The notes under the pieces were generated by a model that saw nothing but the letters and a program-made list of their open reading frames with translations, was not told where the DNA came from and searched no databases. From positions 21,656-85,655 of the forward strand of contig DDTM01000103.1 of NCBI GenBank assembly GCA_002344075.1: a DNA stretch of 64,000 nt. The letters run 5' to 3'. The DNA comes from Bacteroidetes bacterium UBA2364. GTDB taxonomy: Bacteria; Bacteroidota; Rhodothermia; Rhodothermales; UBA2364. Position numbers and translations under genes: made by a program. Below, piece by piece: positions 18,105-26,272 of this stretch (within the stretch, counting starts at the first letter, position 1; the number at the start of each line of letters is the position of its first letter).

Positions 18105-20090
18105 ATGATGATGAAAAGAATCATTGTTTATCTGTATTTGCTGACAGCGATTCCGGCATTCTCTCAGTTGCGGTTGGTGCCGGATGCAACAGGAAATAAG
18201 GTTTTTGTGTGGTTAGAGCGAGCGCCTCGGCAAGACGAACAATACCATGTTTACCGAAAAACCGGTAACGGAGTCTTTTTACAACTCACCGAGTCTCCAA
18301 TTGCGTCGGTTACTTCGGGTGCGGAATTGGTCGCAAAAATGGGTTTGGCCTTCGAGGGCTTCCGAAAACAATTAGACGAAACCGATCCGCAAGCCGTGTT
18401 CTTGCGTTTACAAGCAGATCGGTTTCGGGCAAAATTATATGGCTATGCGCTGCCAGAGTTGGGTCTGGCACTTGGGCAATTATTTGTGGATGAAAAAGCC
18501 CCAAACGGAGAAACTGCAACCTATAAAGTGGAGTGGGTAAATGGGCAAGGTGAACCAAGAGGCCAAGCGATGACCGGGATTGTTCACATCCATCCCGAAA
18601 TTCCACCAGCCCCCGAAAACTTGTCGGCTACGCACGAAGGCCCCCGTATAACCCTAAAGTGGGATTTTCCTCAATCTACCGATGATATGGCCGATCAAGT
18701 GGTGCGATTTGAAGTACAACGACAGGCCGAAAATGGTAAGTTTGTTGCCATACAAGATGCTTGGTTAATGCGTGATGCAAATCAGACGCGCCACGCTTTT
18801 ATCTATTCAGAAACAGGAATGACGCAAATGCTTCGCTTTCAGGTGGTGGCCGTAAATGTCGCAGGAACCCAAAGTGCAGGGAGCAATGTTTTTCCTTTAG
18901 CACTCAAGGACAATGCACCGCCAGAGGTATTAGAACAAGTGAAAGTGGTGGTCTCTAAAAAAGGTAATGAAGCAACCGTTACCTTTCCCAGTAGCACCGA
19001 TCCACAATTGGCAGGTTATTTTGTCTATCGGAGCACTAATATCGAAAAGAATTTTGTGCGGATGAATGATAAAATGTTAGGACCACTTCAAACGGTTTAT
19101 ACCGATAAAACCCTTAAAGCGGGTACGACGTATTATTATCGGGTGACAGTGGTGGATGCTTCCGGAAATGAAAGCAAACAAAGCAATGCCGTAATGGCCG
19201 AGGGTTTGGATAAAACACCGCCTCCGCCGCCTCAAAACTTGAAAGCAGCCGTTTCGCCAGACCGGAAAATTAATCTTTTTTGGCAAATTCCCGCACAGAC
19301 CGAGGACTTGCTCGCTTATGTACTCCTGCGACGACAAGTGAAAACTCCACCTGAGCTTTTTTCTCAACTTACTTCTCGGAACTTTGTAGGCAATCAATTT
19401 GTGGATGAAGACCTTGCTAAAGGCCACTTATCGGAAGGGGTACAATATGAATATGTGGTAACAGCAATGGATAAAAAGCAGAATTTTAGTGATTCTGCCC
19501 GCGTGGTATTAGACATCAAAGACCTTACGCCTCCTGCTTCACCCTTGCAAATAACCGCAGAAAACATAGATGGGCGCTATATCTCCGTTTCTTATGGGGC
19601 TTCTCTTTCACCGGATGTGGCCCACTACGAATTGTTTCGCCAAAATGGGAATGGCCCGCTTAAATCTCTTCAGCGTGTTCATCGTCAGGCTTTCCCGTTC
19701 CGTGATGAAGCCGTTATTATAGGAGAAACGTACACCTATTATGTTATCGCTGTGGATGCTGCGAACAATGCGAGCAAGCCAACGGTCTCGCAAGCCATTA
19801 CCTTGAAAGACAATGTACCACCGCCAGTTGTTCAAAATGTGCAATCTCGCGTGGAGGCCAAAGGGGTTCGTATCCGTTGGGAAAAATTACCAACTACAGA
19901 CTTAGCCCGTTATCGGATTTATCGAACGTCAGGATTACCAACTGGGATTTATCAATTGGTCGCAGAAACCGACCCCAGCACTTCAGAATGGGTAGATCTT
20001 AAGCCGCCCGAAAAAGGCTATTACCACATTCGGGCATTAGATACCGCAGGGAATGAAAGCCTGGCCTCGCTATCGGTCACCGGAAAGTAA
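18105..20090 (+). CDS. secreted protein with five fibronectin type III domains
   Basis: This protein has 661 residues. A signal peptide (YLYLLTAIPAFS) is followed by a unique N-terminal region (about 20-165) and five FN3-like domains beginning near residues 167, 271, 371, 475 and 571. Each opens with a proline-rich linker (PPAPENL, APPEVLE, PPPPPQNL, PPASPLQ, PPPVVQNV) and carries the Y-x-V/I-Y/F-R strand pattern. Three ATG codons lie in tandem at 18105, 18108 and 18111, and any may be used. The gap to the giant gene is 6 bp, so the two are co-transcribed and probably act together on the cell surface. No sorting domain or membrane segment is evident at the C-terminus. The partner and ligand are unknown. 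Confidence 0.85.
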   Translation: MMMKRIIVYLYLLTAIPAFSQLRLVPDATGNKVFVWLERAPRQDEQYHVYRKTGNGVFLQLTESPIASVTSGAELVAKMGLAFEGFRKQLDETDPQAVFLRLQADRFRAKLYGYALPELGLALGQLFVDEKAPNGETATYKVEWVNGQGEPRGQAMTGIVHIHPEIPPAPENLSATHEGPRITLKWDFPQSTDDMADQVVRFEVQRQAENGKFVAIQDAWLMRDANQTRHAFIYSETGMTQMLRFQVVAVNVAGTQSAGSNVFPLALKDNAPPEVLEQVKVVVSKKGNEATVTFPSSTDPQLAGYFVYRSTNIEKNFVRMNDKMLGPLQTVYTDKTLKAGTTYYYRVTVVDASGNESKQSNAVMAEGLDKTPPPPPQNLKAAVSPDRKINLFWQIPAQTEDLLAYVLLRRQVKTPPELFSQLTSRNFVGNQFVDEDLAKGHLSEGVQYEYVVTAMDKKQNFSDSARVVLDIKDLTPPASPLQITAENIDGRYISVSYGASLSPDVAHYELFRQNGNGPLKSLQRVHRQAFPFRDEAVIIGETYTYYVIAVDAANNASKPTVSQAITLKDNVPPPVVQNVQSRVEAKGVRIRWEKLPTTDLARYRIYRTSGLPTGIYQLVAETDPSTSEWVDLKPPEKGYYHIRALDTAGNESLASLSVTGK

Positions 20091-20186
20091 AATATTTGCT
20101 TTACGGTCGTTAGTGTCTGTTTTGTTGCTATATGGCGGTCATCCATTTAGGGGTAGAAAATTGGGCAGATGATCTCAACTTATCTT

Positions 20187-20215
20187 AAAGGTTAGTCTTT
20201 TGGCTGGCCTTTTTT
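20187..20215 (+). terminator. rho-independent terminator of the giant-protein operon
   Basis: GGTTAGTC (20190-20197), a TTTT loop and GGCTGGCC (20202-20209) form an eight-pair stem including several G-U pairs, followed by six T. It lies 97 bp after the stop of the fibronectin gene. Confidence 0.7.
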
Positions 20216-20489
20216 GGTTGTCCCATAGATTGTTTTCATGTTGAAAGCGAAGCCCGTCCCTGCGACCGTGTTTGGACTACGCGCCAAGTCTGCCGAATAA
20301 CGTCTGTCGTTTCTTAGCACCCTATTTATGGCAATGTTTATTGGGTTTCCTGCTTTATCAGGTGTTGCTATTCATGTCATTTAGTTACCGCTCGCCTTGG
20401 ATTATCTGCCGTTTGTCTGATTTTAAGTGTTAAAGTCCTTATAAACACCAGCTTGCTTCAACTGAATTTCAAAAAAGGCAATCGGTAGT
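20216..20489. other. intergenic, no gene seen
   Basis: Between the operon terminator and the acs promoter I see no reading frame with protein-like composition, no RNA gene and no clear repeat. Only very short frames occur. Confidence 0.5.
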
Positions 20490-20519
20490 TTTGAATATTA
20501 CTATCAGGTAATATATTTT
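20490..20519 (+). promoter_or_regulatory. candidate Bacteroidota-type promoter of acs
   Basis: TTTG at 20490-20493, an 18-base spacer and TATATTTT at 20512-20519 match the -33 TTTG / -7 TAnnTTTG layout, with the last base of the -7 box different. Transcription would start near 20526, leaving a leader of about 170 bases before the acs ATG. Confidence 0.5.
20495..20514. promoter_or_regulatory. inverted repeat inside the acs promoter, candidate operator
   Basis: ATATTAC (20495-20501) and GTAATAT (20508-20514) are a perfect seven-base inverted repeat with a six-base centre. It fills the spacer and the first bases of the -7 box, where a bound regulator would block RNA polymerase. Confidence 0.4.
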
Positions 20520-20598
20520 AAAAAAAAGTGCCACATCTAACCCGATTTATGAGGTGATGACTTGCATGAGGGTTTTATTTGCCATAGTTTTTCATCAG

Positions 20599-20612
20599 TG
20601 AAAGCGTTTGCA
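20599..20612. promoter_or_regulatory. LacI/cre-like operator sequence in the acs leader
   Basis: TGAAAGCGTTTGCA fits the general TGNAANCGNWWNCA pattern bound by LacI/GalR-family regulators. It lies about 86 bp before the acs ATG. No LacI-type gene is in the window, so it is only a candidate. Confidence 0.25.
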
Positions 20613-20697
20613 TTTGGTCGAAGCCTTAAAATCATTGCACCACGCCAAAAAGGATGAAGTTAATAAATTGCCAAATGGTAATATAAGGAGTAACAAT

Positions 20698-22641
20698 ATG
20701 GCAGATGAAATGGTATTCAGCCCCGCCCCGGCCTATAGTGAAGCCGCTCATGTCTCTTCAATGACGGTATATGAGGATTTATATGACAAGTCTGTATCAG
20801 ATCCAGAGGCTTTTTGGGGTGACGTGGCGCAACGTATTGATTGGATTTCCCCGTGGACAAAAGTGAAAAACACTTCATATGAAGGTGATGTACAAATTCG
20901 TTGGTACGAAAATGCAAAATTAAATGTGTCGTACAACTGCTTAGATCGACATTTAGCAGAAAGGGGGGATCAGGTAGCTTTTATCTATGAGCCGGATAGC
21001 CCTAATGACCCTGCCCAAAGCATCACGTATCGAGAAGCACACGAACAGGTTTCTAAGTTAGGCAATGTGCTGAAATCATTAGGAGTAAAAAAAGGAGACC
21101 GTGTTACCATCTATATGCCGATGATTCCCGAAGCAGCCTATGCGATGTTGGCTTGTGCACGGATTGGGGCGGTTCACTCGGTAGTATTTGGTGGGTTTGC
21201 GCCGGATTCCATCGCTGGCCGAATTCAGGACTGTGATAGCTCTGTGGTGATTACAGCCAATGTGGGGCTACGAGGAGCGAAGGTGGTCCCGCTTAAGAAA
21301 AATGTGGATATTGCACTCGAAAAATGTCCTTCGGTTCAAAAAGTACTTGTGTTTCACCGTACCGAAGCCGACGTTCACATGGAGGCTGGGCGGGACTTGT
21401 GGTGGCACGAAGAGATGGCCAAAGCCGATCCTCTATGCGAACCTGAAGTGATGGATGCTGAAGACCCGCTTTTTATTCTTTATACATCTGGCTCTACCGG
21501 AAAACCCAAAGGGGTATTACATACTTCCGGCGGCTATCTAACATATGCTTCCTACACCCATGAAATGGTCTTTGATTATAAAGACGGGGATATTTATTGG
21601 TGTACAGCAGATGTGGGATGGATTACCGGACACTCCTACATTGTTTATGGCCCGCTTGCCAATGGTGCTACTTCCCTCATTTTTGAAGGCATTCCGAATT
21701 ATCCAGATGCCTCGCGATTTTGGGAAGTAGTTGATAAACATAAGGTTACTATTTTTTATACAGCACCCACGGCCATACGTGCTCTTATGCGTCTGGGCGA
21801 CGAACCCGTCAAGAAAACGAGTCGTTCCAGTCTCCGCTTGCTGGGTTCCGTAGGCGAGCCCATCAACCCTGAAGCTTGGTTATGGTATTACCGTACCGTA
21901 GGTGATGAGCGCTGTCCGATTGTCGATACATGGTGGCAAACCGAGACGGGCGGCATTCTAATTTCTCCGCTTTCCGGTGCAACACCCCTTAAGCCTGGTT
22001 CGGCTACACGGCCGCTTCCGGGTGTGCGTCCGGCCTTAGTGGATGAAAAGGGTACCATTTTGGAAGGCGCAACCTCTGGAAATCTAGTGATATTAGATAG
22101 CTGGCCCGGCCAAATGAGAACGGTTTATAAAGATCACGAGCGCTTTATCCAAACCTACTTCGCGATGTACCCCGGCATGTATTTCACCGGAGACGGATGC
22201 CGCCGAGATGAGGACGGGTACTACTGGATTACCGGGCGGGTGGATGATGTGTTGAACGTGTCGGGACACCGAATTGGGACGGCTGAATTGGAAAGCGCAT
22301 TGGTCGCCCATCCATTGGTTGCCGAGGCAGCCGTTGTCGGTTATCCACACGACATCAAGGGGCAAGGAATCTATGCCTATGTGACACTAAATGCGGACGC
22401 TGATCCTTCCGATGCACTTAAAAAAGAATTAATTGGTTGGGTCCGTAAAGAAATTGGACCGATTGCGACGATTGACCTTTTGCAATGGGCTCCCGGTCTT
22501 CCTAAAACACGTTCGGGTAAAATTATGCGACGGATTCTTAGGAAAGTGGCAGAAAATGAATTCTCCAATTTGGGCGACACCTCCACCCTTGCAGACCCTG
22601 GTGTGGTGGAAGACCTCATTGAGAATCGAGCCAATAAATAA
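20698..22641 (+). CDS. acs: acetyl-CoA synthetase
   Basis: This 647-residue AMP-forming acetate:CoA ligase activates acetate to acetyl-CoA through acetyl-AMP. Diagnostic motifs are YTSGSTGKPKG (from about residue 262), WWQTETGG (about 412), GRVDDVLNVSGHRIG, and the C-terminal KTRSGKIMRR whose lysine 608 is the catalytic and usually acetylatable residue. The length is normal for the family. An in-frame TTG at 20608 lies upstream, but the ATG at 20698 is chosen because AAGGAG lies about 7 bases before it and the protein then starts as the family does. It heads the short-chain fatty acid island that continues with a porin, an MHS transporter and prpE. A promoter and operator-like dyad are at 20490-20519. 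Confidence 0.95.
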   Translation: MADEMVFSPAPAYSEAAHVSSMTVYEDLYDKSVSDPEAFWGDVAQRIDWISPWTKVKNTSYEGDVQIRWYENAKLNVSYNCLDRHLAERGDQVAFIYEPDSPNDPAQSITYREAHEQVSKLGNVLKSLGVKKGDRVTIYMPMIPEAAYAMLACARIGAVHSVVFGGFAPDSIAGRIQDCDSSVVITANVGLRGAKVVPLKKNVDIALEKCPSVQKVLVFHRTEADVHMEAGRDLWWHEEMAKADPLCEPEVMDAEDPLFILYTSGSTGKPKGVLHTSGGYLTYASYTHEMVFDYKDGDIYWCTADVGWITGHSYIVYGPLANGATSLIFEGIPNYPDASRFWEVVDKHKVTIFYTAPTAIRALMRLGDEPVKKTSRSSLRLLGSVGEPINPEAWLWYYRTVGDERCPIVDTWWQTETGGILISPLSGATPLKPGSATRPLPGVRPALVDEKGTILEGATSGNLVILDSWPGQMRTVYKDHERFIQTYFAMYPGMYFTGDGCRRDEDGYYWITGRVDDVLNVSGHRIGTAELESALVAHPLVAEAAVVGYPHDIKGQGIYAYVTLNADADPSDALKKELIGWVRKEIGPIATIDLLQWAPGLPKTRSGKIMRRILRKVAENEFSNLGDTSTLADPGVVEDLIENRANK

Positions 22642-22677
22642 GACCGAATGGCGTTAAAAACGGTGGTGATGTAATAC

Positions 22678-22715
22678 GAAGCCCGTTTGTTGTGGCAAAT
22701 GAGCGGGCTTCTTTA
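22678..22715 (+). terminator. terminator after acs
   Basis: GAAGCCCG (22678-22685) and CGGGCTTC (22704-22711) form an eight-pair perfect stem with a TTT tail. It separates acs from the transporter genes. Confidence 0.75.
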
Positions 22716-22737
22716 ACCACAGAAAATAAAAAAACGA

Positions 22738-22774
22738 CTTGCATGGAAAAAGTGTGGCAACGAAACCATGCAAG
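22738..22774. other. perfect nine-pair hairpin upstream of the porin gene
   Basis: CTTGCATGG (22738-22746) and CCATGCAAG (22766-22774) pair completely around a 19-base loop. No T-tract follows, so it is not a simple terminator; it lies 97 bp before the porin ATG and may be a leader structure or operator. Confidence 0.5.
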
Positions 22775-22871
22775 CCGCCCTTTCAACAATAACGATACAC
22801 CAAAAGACCGCTCTTAATGTGGCAGGAGCGCTACCCTTTTGTTGTATCCTCAAAACAAAAGAGGATCCATC

Positions 22872-24098
22872 ATGTTCCCAAAGCTATTTGCCCAGAAGAG
22901 GCTTCTTTCTTTTTTCATGTTGATGTGGCTCACGCTACCCATCTTGTCTGCCCAGCAGCCGGGTGTAACACTCGGTGGTTTTGTTAAGTTTGATGGCATA
23001 TTGGATAGCCGTCAGGTAGCGTCGGCACGGGAAGGTCATTTGCTGTTATACCCTGCTGCAAAAAGCATGAGCAACAATGAAGACCAAAATGCCAATGCAA
23101 ATTTGTTATTTGCCATGTTCCAAACCCGTCTTTTCGGGAAAATCGCTGCGCCCGATGCAATGGGAGCAAAGGTATCCGGTTATTTTGAAGGTGACTTTTT
23201 TGGCGCCTCCGACGCCACCATCAGCCATTACGTCTTGCGCCATGCTTGGGCCAAGATGGAATGGAAGAAAAAAGAAGTACTGATCGGTCAGACATGGTCA
23301 CCATTGTTCGGAAGTGTGTTTCCGGGAACGGTAAACTTCAATACGGGTGCGCCAATGCAGCCCTTCTCTCGCAATCCGCAGATCCAGTTAGCGCTAAAAC
23401 CAAGTGCAAACTTCAAATTAGTAGGAACGTTGATGCAACAACGAGATGTTTTTGAAACGGTAGGCTTGGGTCGTAAAGCACAACAAAGAGCAGTACTACC
23501 TGCGGCTGTTTTGGGTTTTCAGGCAAAATCTGGCGACCTGACTCTTGGGGCAGACGTAATGCACAAAACCCTTCGTCCTGCAAACTTGGCAGATAATATC
23601 TCGACTGGTGCGGCAGATGTCTATCTAAAATTAGACAACAAGAAGGTGACCTTTATGGCCAAGGGTGCATATGGAGGCGATATGAGCGACCACCTCTCTG
23701 TTGGTGGTTGGGTAAAAGAAACGGTAAATAGTGCTGTGACCTATACTGCCCTAAATACCACAACGGCTTGGGTGGACGTACAAACCAAGAAACCCACTTC
23801 TGTTGGCCTTTTTGCAGGCTATTTGGTTAATAGCGGTGCATCCGAAGACTTGGTCTCAAACTCAACCAAGGACTTTACCAATGCACGCGGAAGTAATATT
23901 CTCAATGTTTGGCGAGTCTCTCCACGCATTGTACACAATGCTGGCAAGCTCCGGTTGGCCCTCGAAGCAGACTTCACCAATGCAGAATATGGTTCAGGCC
24001 GAGATGCCAAAGGTGCGCCGACCGTTGTGAGCAATAATGCAAACGATGGAGCTGTTATGAATATGCGCCTTTTAGCTGCTGCTTACGTGTTCTTCTGA
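22872..24098 (+). CDS. porin-like outer-membrane protein
   Basis: This 408-residue protein has a signal peptide (LLSFFMLMWLTLPILSAQ). GGFVKFDGILDSRQ opens the mature part, which resembles DcaP-type/porin families of Gram-negative bacteria (from memory). Alternating strands and a C-terminal aromatic (AAAYVFF) support a barrel. The ATG at 22872 is chosen over an upstream TTG at 22839 because GAGGA lies 7 bases before it and the signal peptide then begins correctly. It is followed after 67 bp by the MHS transporter gene. Together they suggest passage of small carboxylates across the outer and then the inner membrane; the actual substrate is inferred from the neighbouring acs and prpE. Confidence 0.8.
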   Translation: MFPKLFAQKRLLSFFMLMWLTLPILSAQQPGVTLGGFVKFDGILDSRQVASAREGHLLLYPAAKSMSNNEDQNANANLLFAMFQTRLFGKIAAPDAMGAKVSGYFEGDFFGASDATISHYVLRHAWAKMEWKKKEVLIGQTWSPLFGSVFPGTVNFNTGAPMQPFSRNPQIQLALKPSANFKLVGTLMQQRDVFETVGLGRKAQQRAVLPAAVLGFQAKSGDLTLGADVMHKTLRPANLADNISTGAADVYLKLDNKKVTFMAKGAYGGDMSDHLSVGGWVKETVNSAVTYTALNTTTAWVDVQTKKPTSVGLFAGYLVNSGASEDLVSNSTKDFTNARGSNILNVWRVSPRIVHNAGKLRLALEADFTNAEYGSGRDAKGAPTVVSNNANDGAVMNMRLLAAAYVFF

Positions 24099-24165
24099 AA
24101 TGCCTTGTTTTCCTAAATATAATTTCCTAAAACAAACACTTTTTTCATCCTAAATTCATAAACTT

Positions 24166-25692
24166 ATGTCCTCTTCTCCACAGAGCCGTCAAGGCATAAC
24201 CACTGTTATTGGGGCCTCTTCAGTAGGAACCCTAATTGAATGGTACGACTTTTATATCTTTGGCTCGTTGGCAGCCATTATCTCGACACAGTTCTTCCCT
24301 AAAGGAAATCCTACAGCTGCTTTGTTATCTGCACTTGCCGTTTTTGCAGCCGGATTTGTAGTGCGCCCGTTTGGTGCCCTTGTCTTTGGGCGGCTTGGCG
24401 ATATTGTTGGTCGGAAATATACCTTTCTTGTAACCCTTGTTCTCATGGGTGGATCAACCTTCTTGATTGGCCTCGTTCCCGGATATGAATCCATTGGAAT
24501 GGCTGCGCCCATTATTGTGTTACTCCTTCGCCTGATTCAAGGCTTGGCACTGGGAGGCGAATACGGAGGCGCTGCAACCTACGTGGCCGAACACGCACCA
24601 GTTGGAAAAAGGGGTTTATATACCTCTTGGATCCAAACCACGGCCACACTGGGACTTTTTCTTTCTTTGGGCGTGATTCTTACGTGTCGGAATGCACTGG
24701 GTGTGGAAGAGTTTGAAGATTGGGGATGGCGAATTCCTTTCTGGATTTCGATCTTATTGGTTGGGGTTTCGATCTATATCCGCCTGAAAATGGCTGAATC
24801 ACCAGCGTTTACTAAGATCAAGGCCGAAGGAAAAATTTCCACAAACCCGCTGAAAGAGTCTTTCACCAAGAAAGAAAACATGAAAATGGTTTTGCTTGCG
24901 CTTTTGGGTGCGGTGATGGGGCAGGGCGTTGTCTGGTACACGGGCCAGTTCTATGCACTCTCATTCATGCAAAACACCATGGCGCTTGATACAGCACAGG
25001 CCTCATGGGTTTTGATCTATGCCCTCGCATTAGGGACGGGATTCTTTATTCTGTTTGGATGGCTTTCGGATAAAATTGGACGGAAATGGATTATGATGGC
25101 TGGGATGTTGCTTGCCATTATCTCCTATCGTCCAATCTATACCATGATGTACGATACAGCCGACCTTACCAAGAAAACCGCCGTCGAAGGCAGTGAGAAA
25201 ACAGATGTCACCAATTCGACTGCCGCAAACGGTAATAAAGTCGAGAAAAAAGTGGTCACCCGTTCCTATACCGACGGAACCAAATTCAAAGAAACCACCA
25301 CTACCACCACGCCAGTAGGCAGTACAACAGCCGATAAACCCGTTGTGAAAAAAGCGGTTACATTGCCTTCCGGACAACAGTGGACACTCGTTTTCCTGAT
25401 CCTTATTCAGGTTATTTACGTAACAATGGTGTATGGACCGATTGCTGCGTTCTTGGTTGAATTGTTCCCCACACGCATCCGTTATACCTCGATGTCGCTG
25501 CCTTACCACATCGGAAACGGTATCTTTGGTGGGTTGATGCCATTCATCGGAACAGCTTTGGTTACACAAGCAAAAACGGCTGGAACCGCTATGCCGTATC
25601 TCGCCGGATTATGGTATCCGATAATTATTGCAGGGGTGTGTCTGGTAATTGGTACCCTCTATTTATCCAACAAAGCAGTTGATGAAGAGTGA
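24166..25692 (+). CDS. MHS-family major facilitator transporter
   Basis: This 508-residue inner-membrane symporter has the metabolite:H+ symporter signatures: GTLIEWYDFYIFG near the N-terminus, RPFGALVFGRLGDIVGRK in the loop 2-3 region, RLIQGLALGGEYGGAA, and about 12 membrane segments. Relatives carry shikimate, proline, citrate or short-chain acids. The flanking acs, prpE and small membrane protein point to acetate or propionate uptake, which is inference. Oddly, about 70 residues (about 331-402) rich in Lys, Thr, Glu and Ser (for example ETTTTTTPVGSTTADK) interrupt the hydrophobic core between two membrane segments. The frame is intact, so this is a genuine hydrophilic loop insertion and not a sequencing break. 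Confidence 0.9.
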   Translation: MSSSPQSRQGITTVIGASSVGTLIEWYDFYIFGSLAAIISTQFFPKGNPTAALLSALAVFAAGFVVRPFGALVFGRLGDIVGRKYTFLVTLVLMGGSTFLIGLVPGYESIGMAAPIIVLLLRLIQGLALGGEYGGAATYVAEHAPVGKRGLYTSWIQTTATLGLFLSLGVILTCRNALGVEEFEDWGWRIPFWISILLVGVSIYIRLKMAESPAFTKIKAEGKISTNPLKESFTKKENMKMVLLALLGAVMGQGVVWYTGQFYALSFMQNTMALDTAQASWVLIYALALGTGFFILFGWLSDKIGRKWIMMAGMLLAIISYRPIYTMMYDTADLTKKTAVEGSEKTDVTNSTAANGNKVEKKVVTRSYTDGTKFKETTTTTTPVGSTTADKPVVKKAVTLPSGQQWTLVFLILIQVIYVTMVYGPIAAFLVELFPTRIRYTSMSLPYHIGNGIFGGLMPFIGTALVTQAKTAGTAMPYLAGLWYPIIIAGVCLVIGTLYLSNKAVDEE

Positions 25693-25743
25693 TCTGCGAT
25701 CAGTCTCTGTTTACGTTAAACCTAATTAAATTGGAGAAAAACC

Positions 25744-25965
25744 ATGGATATGATTAAAAAAGTCCTCGGTGTCGTCTGGATAGCTCTGGGTCTATATGCC
25801 GGGTACGACCGCATCATTGACAGTTTTAAGCGCATTGGCGGGGAAACAATGGACGACGTGATCTTCGGATGGATCATTCTTCTGGTGCTCACGCCGATCA
25901 TTGTGGGAAGTTTGGTCTTGTTTGGGTATTACTCCCTGACGGGTGAATACACCGAAGAAGGCTGA
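25744..25965 (+). CDS. small two-helix membrane protein, DUF6814-like
   Basis: This is a 73-residue protein with two membrane segments (about 6-20 and 42-63) and a charged end (GEYTEEG). GGAG lies 7 bases before the ATG. Proteins of this size and pattern (VLGVVWIALG ... LFGYYSLTGEY) commonly follow MHS transporter genes in Bacteroidota and are annotated as DUF6814, from memory. It probably assists or regulates the transporter 51 bp upstream. No enzymatic motif is present. Confidence 0.8.
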   Translation: MDMIKKVLGVVWIALGLYAGYDRIIDSFKRIGGETMDDVIFGWIILLVLTPIIVGSLVLFGYYSLTGEYTEEG

Positions 25966-25978
25966 TTCGGGCCTTTGT

Positions 25979-26004
25979 CTTGCGGTGGTTTGCGCTGCCG
26001 CAAG
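25979..26004. other. hairpin after the small membrane protein gene
   Basis: CTTGCGG (25979-25985) and CCGCAAG (25998-26004) pair perfectly around a 12-base loop. There is no T-tract; it lies directly before the first repeat module at 26011. Confidence 0.5.
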
Positions 26005-26122
26005 GCACAAATTCAATGCAGGGGATGGTGGTGGTGAGTTTGGCGTCTCGATAACAATATCTCTCCACCACTGTATTTTTCTAACCTGAATTGCACTACC
26101 AGAAATTCAATGCAGGGGAAAA

Positions 26123-26172
26123 GGCGGTTGTAAATTCAAATCCAACGGTTTTATAACCGCCCATTTTTTTTT
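26123..26172 (+). terminator. terminator hairpin of repeat module 2
   Basis: GGCGGTTGTAAA (26123-26134) pairs with TTTATAACCGCC (26150-26161), twelve pairs with one G-T, followed by nine T at 26164-26172. This is a canonical intrinsic terminator. Confidence 0.85.
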
Positions 26173-26200
26173 GCAAAACAGATATATTCAATGCAGGGGG

Positions 26201-26253
26201 GAGGCAGTTATACCATAAGGTGATCGCACCCCGGTAATGCTGCCTCTTTTTTT
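26201..26253 (+). terminator. terminator hairpin of repeat module 3, in front of prpE
   Basis: GAGGCAG ... TACC (26201-26214) pairs with GGTA ... CTGCCTC (26233-26246) around an inner loop, and a GGTG/CACC stem extends it. Seven T follow at 26247-26253. prpE transcription that starts upstream must pass this site. Confidence 0.75.
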
Positions 26254-26272
26254 GTGCTAAACCGTTGATGTT

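Larger units (their letters stand above)
26011..26253 (+). repeat. three tandem repeat-hairpin-T-tract modules
   Basis: The 14-base sequence ATTCAATGCAGGGG occurs three times, at 26011-26024, 26105-26118 and 26186-26199. Each copy is followed by a different hairpin and a T-rich end. Module 1: GTGGTGGTGAG (26028-26038) with CTCTCCACCAC (26061-26071), ten of eleven pairs, then TGTATTTTT. Module 2: a 12-pair stem at 26123-26161 and nine T. Module 3: a stem at 26201-26246 and seven T. Only the 14-base leader is conserved, while the stems keep pairing with changed sequence. The last T-tract ends 19 bp before the prpE ATG. The array may encode three small RNAs or be serial attenuators; neither is proven. 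Confidence 0.75.

Noticed and set aside
20608..20697. TTG start and 30-residue N-terminal extension of acs
   Set aside because: An ATG with AAGGAG before it at 20698 matches the usual family start.
20561..22750. Shared ten-base sequence GACTTGCATG in the acs leader and the porin leader
   Set aside because: A single ten-base match between two A/T-rich leaders can occur by chance.
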